Shown: piece by piece, positions 40,164-48,614 of the stretch
Position numbering within the stretch: position 1 is the stretch's first letter
Layout: each line of letters starts with the position of its first letter
NCBI GenBank assembly: GCA_015521115.1
Contig: WAOT01000040.1
Coordinates: forward strand, 1-64,000
Reading direction: 5' to 3'
DNA length: 64,000 nucleotides
From: Desulfurococcales archaeon
GTDB lineage: Archaea > Thermoproteota > Thermoprotei_A > Sulfolobales > Acidilobaceae
The notes under the pieces: generated by a model
What the model saw: only the letters and a program-made list of their open reading frames with translations
Databases searched by the model: none
Told to the model about the DNA's origin: nothing
Position numbers and translations under genes: made by a program

Positions 40164-40899
40164 AGAAGGTCAACCTTCCCTCCGGAGCGTACAGCATATC
40201 GACCCTTACAGGGGCATCAGCACTGTAGCCTATGTTCACGGTGTTCGCTGCCTGCGCGGCTTGGAGCATCTGGGAGAAGTACTCGAGGGTGTAGAGGCTC
40301 CTGTCAGGGCTCTCGACCTGGAGGTCTAGGAGGCTCCCCCTCTCTATGCTTAGGACTAGCTCCGCTTTCTCAATGTCTCCCTCCCCACGGACGTAGAGCG
40401 TGTCCTCGGAGGCCTCAAGCTCTATAGCTTCTGCTATGACTTCTATCGTCCTGATGGTCTCCCTAAACACTGTCCCCGTCATCGAGGCTCTCACGGTGAT
40501 GGGGATCTTAGGCTCCGGTAGCCTCTCATATGTGAGTGCTATCTGCGGTATTCTAAAGATCCTCTTACCACGCCCCCTGAAGATGATCTCTATGTGTGAG
40601 TCGCCCACAGAGATCTCGAGTTCATCGTTCTTCCTAGCCCTCCTAAGAACCTTTGAGAAGACTCCGAATGAAACGCCGAACTCGACTTGCTCCCCCTCAA
40701 CTTCATACTCTAGGAACGCACTCTCAGGGTAGAAGAGGTCTACCATCGCAACCCTGCTTGTGTCAAGGGCCCGTAGGCTTATCCCCTCCTTGGTAAGGAG
40801 GAAGACACCCTCATCTAAGATCTTCTCCACGCTAGCAATCATATACCTCCAGACCCTAGCATCGCCGAACACGAACCTGGCCAACTTCAACCCCCTCAT
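40141..40899 (-). CDS. pcn: PCNA sliding clamp
   Basis: A 252-residue DNA sliding clamp; three subunits encircle DNA and tether polymerases, FEN1 and ligase. Markers: VFLLTKEGISLRALDTSRVAMVDLFYP (interdomain region), GKRIFRIPQIALTYERLPEPKIP (the interdomain connector loop) and MLYAPEGRLTFYVSP at the end. Many crenarchaea have several PCNA paralogues; this window shows one. It is the head of the replication cluster and follows the 77-residue unknown gene by ~110 bp. A shorter TTG start with a GAGGGGG signal is possible. Confidence 0.95.
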   Translation of the reverse strand: MRGLKLARFVFGDARVWRYMIASVEKILDEGVFLLTKEGISLRALDTSRVAMVDLFYPESAFLEYEVEGEQVEFGVSFGVFSKVLRRARKNDELEISVGDSHIEIIFRGRGKRIFRIPQIALTYERLPEPKIPITVRASMTGTVFRETIRTIEVIAEAIELEASEDTLYVRGEGDIEKAELVLSIERGSLLDLQVESPDRSLYTLEYFSQMLQAAQAANTVNIGYSADAPVRVDMLYAPEGRLTFYVSPRTE

Positions 40900-41012
40900 T
40901 CATGGTAGAGGGTTACCCCCCAGCAGTTATACCCAGACTGAATTGGTGTCCTCCATACATTAAAATGGTGTGAGGCAACCCCAAGGCACTAACAGGACGT
41001 ATCTAAAACCTC

Positions 41013-41246
41013 CTAGATCCCGGTATCTCGAGTGCCCTGTTTCCCGCACTCCGATAAGAGGTTCTGGAGGGCTATCGCCAGGCGGTATGCTTCCTCCACG
41101 AATTGCCTGCTAGTGATGGAGGGGGGAGTTCTAACTACTGCCTCGTCCAGCAACTTTCGGATCTTAGCCGCTATCAGGCTCCCCGTTTTGCAAGCCTCAT
41201 CAGGGTCTAGTCGTACTCCCTCCACGAGTATCCGCATTTCAGACAC
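41013..41246 (-). CDS. Small hypothetical protein between TFS and PCNA
   Basis: 77 residues: DEACKTGSLIAAKIRKLLDEAVVRTPPSITSRQFVEEAYRLAIALQNLLSECGKQG, mainly helical with an N-terminal strand (MRILVEGVRL). ATG 41246 lies inside the end of the TFS gene (40-base overlap), so translation may be coupled. I could not place it in a family. It is not RpoL, which is at 52.2 kb. Its company suggests a small transcription/replication factor, but this is inference. Confidence 0.55.
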   Translation of the reverse strand: MSEMRILVEGVRLDPDEACKTGSLIAAKIRKLLDEAVVRTPPSITSRQFVEEAYRLAIALQNLLSECGKQGTRDTGI

Positions 41247-41590
41247 CTGTAGAATCTAGTTGGGGGCTCGTCTGCGGCCCTGGTCTGCATCATCCAGAAC
41301 AGTATCTCGTCGTGCCCGCATCTCGGGCATCTCACCTGGCCTTTTAGCACGGTAGCCGTAGGCGGGGGCTGGTTTGCGTCTACTACTATGATCTTATCCT
41401 TGGGGCTCTTCTTCTTTGGGGCCCCGAACTTGTAGGCGTCGTCGTCCTCCAGCTCGATAGTATATCCACAGTTAGGGCAGACTAGAACTTTCCTACCATT
41501 AACGATCTTGGGTATCATAAGCTTCTTACAGCGGGGGCAGAACCTTAGCCTCCCCCTCCTCCTCGGCCTTTGGACTGGCACACTACCCAC
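41207..41590 (-). CDS. tfs: Transcription factor S (TFS, TFIIS/RPA12-like)
   Basis: TFS rescues stalled RNA polymerase by stimulating transcript cleavage. Two zinc ribbons are present: FCPRCKKLMIPKIVNGRKVLVCPNCGYTI (N-terminal) and RCPRCGHDEILFWMMQTRAADEPPTRFYRCLKCGYSWREYD (C-terminal). The C-terminal ribbon carries the acidic ADEPPT hairpin that enters the active site. At 127 residues it is a little longer than typical (an acidic/basic linker LEDDDAYKFGAPKKKSPK). It heads the cluster TFS-unknown-PCNA-PriS. Confidence 0.95.
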   Translation of the reverse strand: MGSVPVQRPRRRGRLRFCPRCKKLMIPKIVNGRKVLVCPNCGYTIELEDDDAYKFGAPKKKSPKDKIIVVDANQPPPTATVLKGQVRCPRCGHDEILFWMMQTRAADEPPTRFYRCLKCGYSWREYD

Positions 41591-41677
41591 CTATTCTCCT
41601 AGCCAAGGCCCTGTCAGAGCTAAAATAGATAATACCAACGATATGATGAACCGCAGGGAGACTATGGGGTCAGCGTA

Positions 41678-42973
41678 TTGAGCGAGGATCACATTGATTG
41701 GGGCTACCTCGAGAGGAAGGCCTGGGAGGTGCTGAAGAAGTACCCCTTATGTGACAGGTGCTTAGGCAGGCTCTTCGCGAGGCTGGGCCATGGCCTCTCA
41801 AATAAGGATAGGGGGAGGGCCATAAAGACCTCCCTGATAATGACCCTGCACAAGATGATAATCGAGGGGGCACCGCAATCGATCTTCACAGACGTGGCAC
41901 CCAATATCGGCGGGCCGGCATCAGGCCTCTACAGGAAACTCACAGGGCAAGATCTCGAGGAGAGAACATGCGCTATATGTGGCGGTAGACTAGAGACCTT
42001 CATTGAGGAGGCTGTTGAGAGGGCAATCCCCCTCATCAAAGCCTACGGTGTTAAGCGGTTCATCGTCGGAGCTAGGGTCAGCCCCCCAATCCTGGAGAGA
42101 GAGGAGAGGATCAAGGAAGAGTACAAGCTAGAGCACGGAGAGAGTATAAGGGCCGAAATAAGGAGGGAGATAGGGAAGCTAATCCAGGAGAGAATAGATG
42201 CTGTAGCCGAGTTCGAGAGGCCAGAGGCCACCATCCTAGTAGAGTTCCCGAGCGGAGCAGTATGGATACAGGTGAACAGCCTCCTCCTCCGTGGTAGATA
42301 CTGGAAGCTCGGGAGGATGATAAGCCAAGCATACTGGCCAACACCCGAGGGCCCAAAATACTTCAGCATAGAGCAGGCACTATGGCCCCTCCTCAAGCTA
42401 ACGGGAGGGGAGAGGGTCATACTTCACGCGAGCGGCAGAGAAGATGTTGACGCTCGGATGCTAGGGACAGGCCGGCCGATGGTGGTTGAGGTAAAAGTCC
42501 CCAGGAGGAGGGATATCCCCCTACAGGAGATGGAGGAGACCATTAACAAATCTAACAGGTGGGTTAAGATAGCCTTAGAGGGGTACGCGACGAGGCAAGA
42601 CATAACACTGTACAAGAGCGAGGAGGCTAGAAAGGAGAAGACATACAAGGCGCTCATAGCCGTAGAGGGCGGAGTCGCGGAGGAGGAGCTTCGCAAGATC
42701 GAAGAAGAGCTTACCGGAAGGGTAATCATGCAGAGGACACCAACCCGTGTACTGCACAGGAGGCCTGATATACTACGGAGGAGGAGGGTTCTCGAGACCT
42801 CGTGCAAGACCCTAACGAAAACACTAGCGGAGTGCCTCATAACGGCTGAGGGGGGATTGTATGTGAAGGAGCTCATAAGCGGTGACAATGGCAGGACGAC
42901 ACCTAGCTTCTCCGAAATACTAGGCAGGGGAGCGGAGTGCGTGGAATTGGACGTTGTCGCAGTCAAGTTATGA
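41678..42973 (+). CDS. pus10: tRNA pseudouridine synthase Pus10
   Basis: Archaeal Pus10 makes pseudouridine at tRNA positions 54 and 55. The 431-residue protein starts with a Cys-containing RNA-binding region (CDRCLGRLFARLGHGLSNKDRG, CAICGGRLETF), and the catalytic domain has GREDVDARMLGTGRPMVVEVKVP, whose Asp is the nucleophile. TPTRVLHRRPDILRRRRV and EGGLYVKELISGDNGRTTPSFSEILGRGAECVELDVVAV close the fold. TTG 41678. The gene is linked to L21e and RpoF downstream. With TrmY (~24 kb), it accounts for m1-pseudouridine-54. Confidence 0.95.
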   Translation: MSEDHIDWGYLERKAWEVLKKYPLCDRCLGRLFARLGHGLSNKDRGRAIKTSLIMTLHKMIIEGAPQSIFTDVAPNIGGPASGLYRKLTGQDLEERTCAICGGRLETFIEEAVERAIPLIKAYGVKRFIVGARVSPPILEREERIKEEYKLEHGESIRAEIRREIGKLIQERIDAVAEFERPEATILVEFPSGAVWIQVNSLLLRGRYWKLGRMISQAYWPTPEGPKYFSIEQALWPLLKLTGGERVILHASGREDVDARMLGTGRPMVVEVKVPRRRDIPLQEMEETINKSNRWVKIALEGYATRQDITLYKSEEARKEKTYKALIAVEGGVAEEELRKIEEELTGRVIMQRTPTRVLHRRPDILRRRRVLETSCKTLTKTLAECLITAEGGLYVKELISGDNGRTTPSFSEILGRGAECVELDVVAVKL

Positions 42974-43030
42974 GTGTAGCAACCTTTTTAGTATCCAACA
43001 AAATCCCCAGAGAAGGGCCGGTGGAAGGAT

Positions 43031-43348
43031 ATGGTCAAAGCGCCAAGAGGTTACCGGCACAGAACAAGGAAGCTGCTAAGGAAGCATGTTAGAGAGAAGG
43101 GTTCAGTCCCTAAACTGTCGGTCATACTTAGGGAGTACAAGGTGGGGGAGAAGGTCGCCATAAAGATCGACCCGTCCTTCCATTATGGGATGCCCCACCG
43201 CCGCTTCCACGGTCTAACAGGTACTGTGACGGGCAAGAGGGGTAGGGCATACGAGGTAGTCGTCTACCTTGGCAGGAAGAAGAAGGTTCTCTACGTCCCT
43301 CCCGAGCACCTAAGACCTCTTCCACAGCCCGGAGAGAAACGCTCCTAA
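43031..43348 (+). CDS. rpl21e: 50S ribosomal protein L21e
   Basis: A 105-residue basic large-subunit protein. MVKAPRGYRHRTRKLLRKHVREKG at the start and YKVGEKVAIKIDPSFHYGMPHRRFHGLTGTVTGKRG in the SH3-like barrel are diagnostic. The ATG at 43031 follows GGTGGAAGG. It is the first of a conserved archaeal gene string with RpoF, DUF655 and KsgA. Confidence 0.97.
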   Translation: MVKAPRGYRHRTRKLLRKHVREKGSVPKLSVILREYKVGEKVAIKIDPSFHYGMPHRRFHGLTGTVTGKRGRAYEVVVYLGRKKKVLYVPPEHLRPLPQPGEKRS

Positions 43349-43388
43349 AACTCTCTAACCCCCATCTCTCCTAGCGGGGTGTGCAGTA

Positions 43389-43739
43389 TTGCCTAAACGA
43401 ATAGAGAGCGTGAGGAACGTCACGTGGGCTGAGGCCAAGGAGCTCATAGAGAAGAGGATGGCCGAGGGGGCAACGACCATCCACCACGACAGAGTATACC
43501 AGTACCTCGAAACGTTTGCACTCATGCCGGCGGAAGAGGCCAGGAAGCTAGTGTCGGAGCTAATGGAAAAGGTGGGCCTGGACGAGGAGGTGGCAGTAGT
43601 CGTAGCCAACATATGTCCTGTAACACCTGGCGAGGTAAGGTCTATACTGGAGATGAGGAGGGAGGTAAAGTATGACGAGGAAACGGTGAAGAAGACGCTA
43701 GAGGTTGTGGAGAAGTACTGCGGTGTACCCAGCGAATAA
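43389..43739 (+). CDS. rpo4: RNA polymerase subunit Rpo4 (RpoF)
   Basis: Rpo4/RpoF (116 aa) pairs with Rpo7 to form the polymerase stalk that aids initiation and transcript handling. The sequence VRNVTWAEAKELIEKRMAEGATTIHHDRVYQYLETFALMPAEEARKLVSELMEKVGLDEEVAVVVANICPVTPGEVRSIL follows the Rpb4 helical fold closely. It starts at TTG 43389. It lies in the L21e-RpoF-DUF655-KsgA string, a widespread archaeal arrangement. Confidence 0.95.
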   Translation: MPKRIESVRNVTWAEAKELIEKRMAEGATTIHHDRVYQYLETFALMPAEEARKLVSELMEKVGLDEEVAVVVANICPVTPGEVRSILEMRREVKYDEETVKKTLEVVEKYCGVPSE

Positions 43740-43876
43740 CTTGCACCCCAATATCCAGGCGATTATATAAGGGAGGATCTCCTTATCTAATAAGCTTGGA
43801 GATCAACACAACGACCCCATATCCCTGGAGAGAGTAGCCGCACAAGAAAGACACGGGGTAGCCAGAGGGGTAGCCG

Positions 43877-44785
43877 ATGAGAAGAGAAAGGAGACCACAC
43901 AGAGGAGAGCATGTACAACAACACACATACCACCCCGCTATGGAAGTAGAAGCGATAGTCCTCGACTACATGCCAAGAGGCTACTACGCAGACCCCCACA
44001 AAGAGCACAGAACATCACCTGTTGCACAGGCCCTTGGCCTTAGGAGCTTCCTCCTACTAGATGGGACTCCCCTCGAACCAGTTGAACCCCTCGAATACGT
44101 CACCCTAGCCCGAGAGATAGTGAGAGCTATACCCGTCCCTACAGCTAGAACCCCAACCACACGAAGAATACAGCTAGCCTGCATGCCAGGAAAAGACAAG
44201 CACATCTACTGCTACCCGTACGAGGTCAGAGAACCCCCGCTTATGAGGCTTATCGTGGAGGCAGTGGAGGCCGAGGATCCCAGGGTCGTAGTGGTGACGA
44301 GCCTTGAGGCGCTTAAAAGCGTAGCGAGGGAGAGAGGGCTTCCCGAGAAGATCCTAGTTGTCCCGAAGACCCCCATCACATTTAGGGATCTCTCGGACTT
44401 CGCTAGGAAGACCCTGGAGGACGCACTGAGAAAGGTTATCAGGGATAGAGAGGAGTTCTTCGTCGAGTTCTTCAACATAGCGGAACCCATAAACATAAGG
44501 CTACACAGTCTAAGCACCCTAAAAGGTGTTGGTAAGAGGACTCTCATTCAGATCCTGAGGAGGAGGGAGAGACAGCCCTTCAGAAGCTTCGATGAGGTCA
44601 AGAGGATCATGAAGAGCGACCCCGTGGATAGCTTAGTAGATAAGATACTAGAAGAGATACGGGGTGAGGCACGCTACTACCTCTTCGTGCGCCCGCCCGA
44701 CCCTAGGGAGCCCTTCCTGAACTATATGGAGGCTCTGAGGAGGAGGATGAGGCAGAAGCATGCCCTTAGACCCCACGAGGAGTAG
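43877..44785 (+). CDS. DUF655 family protein with extra inserted domain
   Basis: 302 residues, longer than the ~190 I would expect for DUF655. The N-terminal OB-like part (MEVEAIVLDYMPRGYYADPHKEHRTSPVAQALG) and C-terminal helix-hairpin-helix part (FVEFFNIAEPINIRLHSLSTLKGVGKRTLIQILRRRE, then ARYYLFVRP) match the family, which is thought to bind nucleic acids. Between them lies ~80 residues (QLACMPGKDKHIYCYPYEV, then MRLIVEAVEAEDPRVVVVTSLEALKSVARERG) not typical of it. ATG 43877 follows GAGGGG. It overlaps ksgA by 26 bases. Confidence 0.82.
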   Translation: MRRERRPHRGEHVQQHTYHPAMEVEAIVLDYMPRGYYADPHKEHRTSPVAQALGLRSFLLLDGTPLEPVEPLEYVTLAREIVRAIPVPTARTPTTRRIQLACMPGKDKHIYCYPYEVREPPLMRLIVEAVEAEDPRVVVVTSLEALKSVARERGLPEKILVVPKTPITFRDLSDFARKTLEDALRKVIRDREEFFVEFFNIAEPINIRLHSLSTLKGVGKRTLIQILRRRERQPFRSFDEVKRIMKSDPVDSLVDKILEEIRGEARYYLFVRPPDPREPFLNYMEALRRRMRQKHALRPHEE

Positions 44786-45587
44786 CCGTGGAGTGATCCT
44801 GTCCTACATCAGAGGGCTCCTCCAACACTACTCTGCAAGGCCTAGAAGGGTTCTAGGCCAAAGCTTCCTCATAGACCCAAGGGGCTATAGGCTATTCAAG
44901 GAGGCACTATCTAGGGCGGGCGTGAAATGTGGGGACATGCTCGAGATCGGCTCTGGCCCAGGGCTCCTAACATGTGTAGCCTCACCACTAGCAAGGCGTA
45001 TAGTGTCAGTGGAACTAGACAGAGCACTCGCCCTCGCATCACGAGACACATGTAGAGAGTATCCTAACGTTCAGGTTATGAACGCTGATGGCTCCAAGAT
45101 CCTAAGAGTTTGGAGGGGGTCTACGGCTTTCTCAAACACTCCATACCATCTAACATCAAAGATTATCTCAGTAGCGGCGAAGAACAACAACCTAAAAGTC
45201 CTAGTACTCGGAATGCAGAAGGAGCTAGCCCTACGGATAGTAGCTAGGCCTGGGGAGAAGGACTATGGGAGACTCACAGTCCTATCAAAACTGTTCTTCG
45301 AAGTAAATGTAGTCGGCTTCCTAGACAGGAGATGGTTCTATCCTCTCCCTGAGGTTGACGGCATGATAGTGCATATGAAGAGGAAAAGGCTATGGGAGGA
45401 CTGGATGGAGGGTTTCGAGCAGTTCACCGCATGTCTCTTCTCTCAGAGGAATAAGAAGGCCTCGAAGGTTGTCCTAAAGTGCACGGACGGGGCGGTAAAG
45501 ATCCTACGGGAGGAGAGAAGAGTGAGAGACCTCCCGCCAGAGAAAATCATAGAGGTGTACAAGGCTTGGGCACTGCGGAGGTCATAG
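44760..45587 (+). CDS. ksgA: 16S rRNA dimethyladenosine transferase KsgA/Dim1
   Basis: A 275-residue SAM-dependent enzyme that dimethylates two adenosines in helix 45 of 16S rRNA. Motifs: RRVLGQSFLIDPRGY at the N-terminus, MLEIGSGPGLLT (SAM loop), SVELDRALA, and SNTPYHLTSKI (a variant of the N-L/I-PY catalytic motif, here with Thr). WFYPLPEVDGMIVHM and a basic C-terminal helical region follow. It starts at ATG 44760, inside DUF655, and its 3' end overlaps the HemK-like gene. A conserved archaeal operon. Confidence 0.95.
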   Translation: MPLDPTRSSRGVILSYIRGLLQHYSARPRRVLGQSFLIDPRGYRLFKEALSRAGVKCGDMLEIGSGPGLLTCVASPLARRIVSVELDRALALASRDTCREYPNVQVMNADGSKILRVWRGSTAFSNTPYHLTSKIISVAAKNNNLKVLVLGMQKELALRIVARPGEKDYGRLTVLSKLFFEVNVVGFLDRRWFYPLPEVDGMIVHMKRKRLWEDWMEGFEQFTACLFSQRNKKASKVVLKCTDGAVKILREERRVRDLPPEKIIEVYKAWALRRS

Positions 45588-46210
45588 TAGACGGGCTATC
45601 ATTAGAGGTCGAGCTTGGCGAGTGTGTCTACCCTCCACTCGAGGATACTACCCTAGCAGTGAAGATGCTCCTAAGAATAAGGGAGACGGGTGAGAAGCCA
45701 CGTAGGATTCTAGATGTCGCGACTGGGAGTGGTATCTTAGCGTTGGCCTCGTACATCCTCCTCAAACCCGACACCCTCATAGCAACAGACATATCCCCCT
45801 ACGCGGTAGAGGTCGCTAAACGAAACCTGAGGGGGACTGGGGCGCTGGTTGTAAGATGTAATATGGCCTCCTGCATTGCACCCAGAGGCTGGGATCTCCT
45901 GATAGCAAACCCCCCGTACCTTCCAGGTGAAGATCTTCTCGAAGACTGTGATGGGTATGAGGTCATGCAGTGGTCGTCGCCGAAGGCGTTAGAAGCCCTA
46001 TGTAGGGACATATCACGGCTTGCCCCGTGGAGCGTTGTCCTAGTGTACTCCAGCCTCACCCCAATTGACCTTGGGAGGTGTGTGGAGGGTCTGGGCTATA
46101 GGGTTCTGCTATCCGATTTCCTACCCTTTTTCATGGAGAAGATCAAAGCTATCTATGCGGTCAAGGGTGCTGGAGGTGGAGAGGCTCCGTCTAGTACTAG
46201 TCGGTACTGA
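45566..46210 (+). CDS. HemK/Mtq2-like class I methyltransferase
   Basis: A 214-residue SAM-dependent methyltransferase of the PrmC/HemK-Mtq2 type that methylates the glutamine of the GGQ loop in release factor 1. VYPPLEDTTLAVKMLL, ILDVATGSGILALASYILL (SAM loop), TDISPYAVEVAKRN and the catalytic ANPPYLPGED (NPPY) are present. The TTG at 45566 lies eight bases after GAGGTG and inside the end of ksgA. In eukaryotes the homologue needs Trm112. Its 3' end overlaps the next gene. Confidence 0.88.
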   Translation: MGTAEVIVDGLSLEVELGECVYPPLEDTTLAVKMLLRIRETGEKPRRILDVATGSGILALASYILLKPDTLIATDISPYAVEVAKRNLRGTGALVVRCNMASCIAPRGWDLLIANPPYLPGEDLLEDCDGYEVMQWSSPKALEALCRDISRLAPWSVVLVYSSLTPIDLGRCVEGLGYRVLLSDFLPFFMEKIKAIYAVKGAGGGEAPSSTSRY

Positions 46211-46907
46211 GGGCCCGGTTAACCTTGGCATGATCGCAAGGCTGGCAGACAACTTCGACGTGGACGAACTATACCTAGTCGCACCAAAGGCGAGCATAGA
46301 GGAGGCGAGGGAGTACGCGGTTAGAGCAGCATATAGGCTGGACGAGGCCATTATAGTGGGAGCCCTAGAAGAGGCCCTCCAAGACGTGTCCCTCTCCATA
46401 TGTACCTCGGCTAAGGCGGGAGGATCTATTCTCCGCGAGCCGATTCCACCATGGGATGCGGCTAGGCTAGCAGTTGAAGCAAGGGGGGTAGTAGCCCTTG
46501 TAATGGGGAGAGAGAGCGTTGGCCTAACGAGGAGAGAGATAGCAATGTGCAATCTCCTCGCAACTATCCCGGCTAGCCAGAAATACCCGGTGCTAAACCT
46601 GGCGAACGCCACTGCTATAATGCTCTACGAGTTCTACAAGGCTAGGAGGGAGCCGAGGGGGGCAGGTAGCCCGGTATCACCCAGGACTATTCGCATACTA
46701 GAGGCGTATGCGAGGGCTCTCTCCAGCCTCCTAGTGCAGGATCCCATCAAGCGGGGTGACGTTGTGCTCTCAATAAGAAGGATTGCCTCGAAGAATATAT
46801 CTTCGAAACGGGAAGTTGAAAACCTCCTATACCTACTTTCGAAGGCGTGTAGGAGGATAGAGAGCTGTGAAGAAAAAGTACGTAGCTACCTGCAACCCGG
46901 GCCTTGA
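46176..46907 (+). CDS. TrmJ/SpoU-type tRNA 2'-O-methyltransferase
   Basis: A 243-residue SPOUT-family methyltransferase, likely TrmJ, which 2'-O-methylates tRNA position 32. LRLVLVGTEGPVNLGMIARLADNF is the SpoU motif 1; LVMGRESVGLTRREIAMCNLLATIPASQKYPVLNLANATAIMLYE contains motifs 2 and 3 with the conserved Glu and Asn residues. A helical C-terminal extension (~80 aa) follows, as in TrmJ. GTG 46176 is preferred because AAGGGTG is six bases ahead; ATG 46155 is the alternative. It overlaps the HemK-like stop and the next start. Confidence 0.85.
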   Translation: MERLRLVLVGTEGPVNLGMIARLADNFDVDELYLVAPKASIEEAREYAVRAAYRLDEAIIVGALEEALQDVSLSICTSAKAGGSILREPIPPWDAARLAVEARGVVALVMGRESVGLTRREIAMCNLLATIPASQKYPVLNLANATAIMLYEFYKARREPRGAGSPVSPRTIRILEAYARALSSLLVQDPIKRGDVVLSIRRIASKNISSKREVENLLYLLSKACRRIESCEEKVRSYLQPGP

Positions 46908-47931
46908 AGACATAACGGCTAAGGAGCTAGAGGAGGAACTCGAAGCTGATATAGAGGAGATAAGGCAAGGCCGGGGTAGAGTCCTATTCTCGGCGGGAGC
47001 GAGCGAACCACTCCTATCCCGGATCTACAGGCTTAGGAGCGTACATAGCGTAGCCCTAATGATGTCAGAGGGCAGAGTACGCCTCGATGAGGACGGTCTT
47101 AAGGACGTGTTCGATATAGCATACTCGAGCGGAGTCCACAAGCTCATACCATACGGTTCAACATTCGCAGTCAGAGCCACCAGGATAGGAGAGGGCCACG
47201 CCTACACGAGCATAGACGTGGCGAGAGTAACGGGAGACGCTGTATCTAGGGCGTACAAGGACGAGTATGGAGTAGAACCCGTAGTCCGCCTAAACGCCCC
47301 CTCAACAGCTGTATACGCTGAAGTGGATGGAGACAGGTATAGGGTCGGACTACTCATAGCTGGAGAGCACAGCCTCCACAGGAGGGGCTACAGGGTCTAC
47401 GACCATCCAGCAGCACTCAAGAGCACGATAGCCTATGCAATGCTACGCCTAGCAGGGGCAAGGGACTCCTCAACGATACTCGACCCCATGTGTGGGGGCG
47501 GAACGGTAGCAATAGAGGCCGCACTCCTCTTCGAAAACGCCAAAATAGTATGCATCGACAAGAGCAGAAGACACATACAGGGGGCAATCAGGAACGCCCT
47601 CGCAGCGAGGGTCGCCAACAGGATAAGATTCATCGCCCACGACGCCACAAGACTACCGGAAGTACTCGAACAAGCAAGCATCGACTATGTCGTGAGCAAC
47701 CCACCATACGGCATAAAGATGGGGGATCCGTGGAGCGTCAGACGACTATACGACCGCTTCCTCCCAAGCCTCAGAACAGTAATGAACCCCCAGGGAAGGG
47801 CGGCACTGATAACGGCTGACCCTGTCTACTTCCAAAGAGCCGCTGAAAGGGCGGGCTTCCGAATAGTCCACGCAAGGAAAGTGAGACATGGAGACCTGTG
47901 GACGACGGTCTTCGTCCTAGCCCCCAGCTAA
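46867..47931 (+). CDS. THUMP-domain tRNA guanine-N2-methyltransferase (Trm14-like)
   Basis: A 354-residue two-domain enzyme: an N-terminal THUMP RNA-binding domain (ATCNPGLEDITAKELEEEL, then HKLIPYGSTFAVRATRIGEGH, IDVARVTGDAV) and a Rossmann methyltransferase with ILDPMCGGGTVAIEAALL (SAM loop) and the catalytic VVSNPPYGIKMG. This is the build of archaeal Trm14/Trm-G10, which methylates guanosine N2 in tRNA (position 6 or 10). GTG 46867 overlaps the preceding TrmJ-like gene by 41 bases. It is the last gene of a methyltransferase run. Confidence 0.9.
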   Translation: MKKKYVATCNPGLEDITAKELEEELEADIEEIRQGRGRVLFSAGASEPLLSRIYRLRSVHSVALMMSEGRVRLDEDGLKDVFDIAYSSGVHKLIPYGSTFAVRATRIGEGHAYTSIDVARVTGDAVSRAYKDEYGVEPVVRLNAPSTAVYAEVDGDRYRVGLLIAGEHSLHRRGYRVYDHPAALKSTIAYAMLRLAGARDSSTILDPMCGGGTVAIEAALLFENAKIVCIDKSRRHIQGAIRNALAARVANRIRFIAHDATRLPEVLEQASIDYVVSNPPYGIKMGDPWSVRRLYDRFLPSLRTVMNPQGRAALITADPVYFQRAAERAGFRIVHARKVRHGDLWTTVFVLAPS

Positions 47932-48005
47932 CCTTTATAATAGTCCCCTACTGACTATCCCCCTGGAAACTTAGAAGCATAGAGACCTGTGGAGGGGTGT
48001 AGGTT

Positions 48006-48518
48006 ATGCCGCTAAGACCCGCGAGATGCTATACACACTTCAGTGGCCCCCCATACACGAGGAAGGAGTACATACACGGAGTGCCCCAGCCTAAGATAAC
48101 AAAGTTTGAGATGGGCAACCATGACATGATGGAGAACGCCGAGGTGAAAGGGGAGCTATACGCTCTAGAGGCCGGCCAGATAAGGCATAACGCTCTAGAG
48201 GCCGCTAGGATAGCGGTGAACAAGTACCTATCGAACTCGGTCGGCGACGCGAACTTCTACTTCAGAATAAGAGTGTACCCCCACCACGTGCTAAGAGAGA
48301 ACAAGATGATGGCGTTCGCGGGAGCAGACCGACTTCAGGACGGCATGAGACAGGCATTCGGCAAGCCGATAGGCACGGCAGCACGCGTATACCCTGGCAC
48401 CATAATACTCGAGATATGGGGCAGGGCGAGCGACGTAGAACACATTAAGGAGGCGCTAAGGAGAGGGGGAGACAAGTTCCCCATACCTACAAGGATTAGG
48501 ATCAAGAAGCTCAAGTGA
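48006..48518 (+). CDS. rpl10e: 50S ribosomal protein L10e (uL16)
   Basis: The 170-residue archaeal uL16. [31 protein letters not shown] at the start and [53 protein letters not shown] in the body match closely. It helps shape the peptidyl-transferase centre and tRNA binding. ATG 48006. It has its own upstream region (~75 bp) and appears to be monocistronic. Confidence 0.97.
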   Translation: MPLRPARCYTHFSGPPYTRKEYIHGVPQPKITKFEMGNHDMMENAEVKGELYALEAGQIRHNALEAARIAVNKYLSNSVGDANFYFRIRVYPHHVLRENKMMAFAGADRLQDGMRQAFGKPIGTAARVYPGTIILEIWGRASDVEHIKEALRRGGDKFPIPTRIRIKKLK

Positions 48519-48614
48519 CACGCTGATTTTAAATTTTAATATCTCTACTCCATCTCCCCACAAGACTAATACTATAATGCCCTCATAAGCTTCCTCCAAG
48601 CCGGTGCTTAGGAG

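Noticed and set aside
41013-41246. Assignment of the small gene as RpoL
   Set aside because: It lacks the polymerase alpha-like fold motifs, and a good Rpo11 is encoded at 52241.
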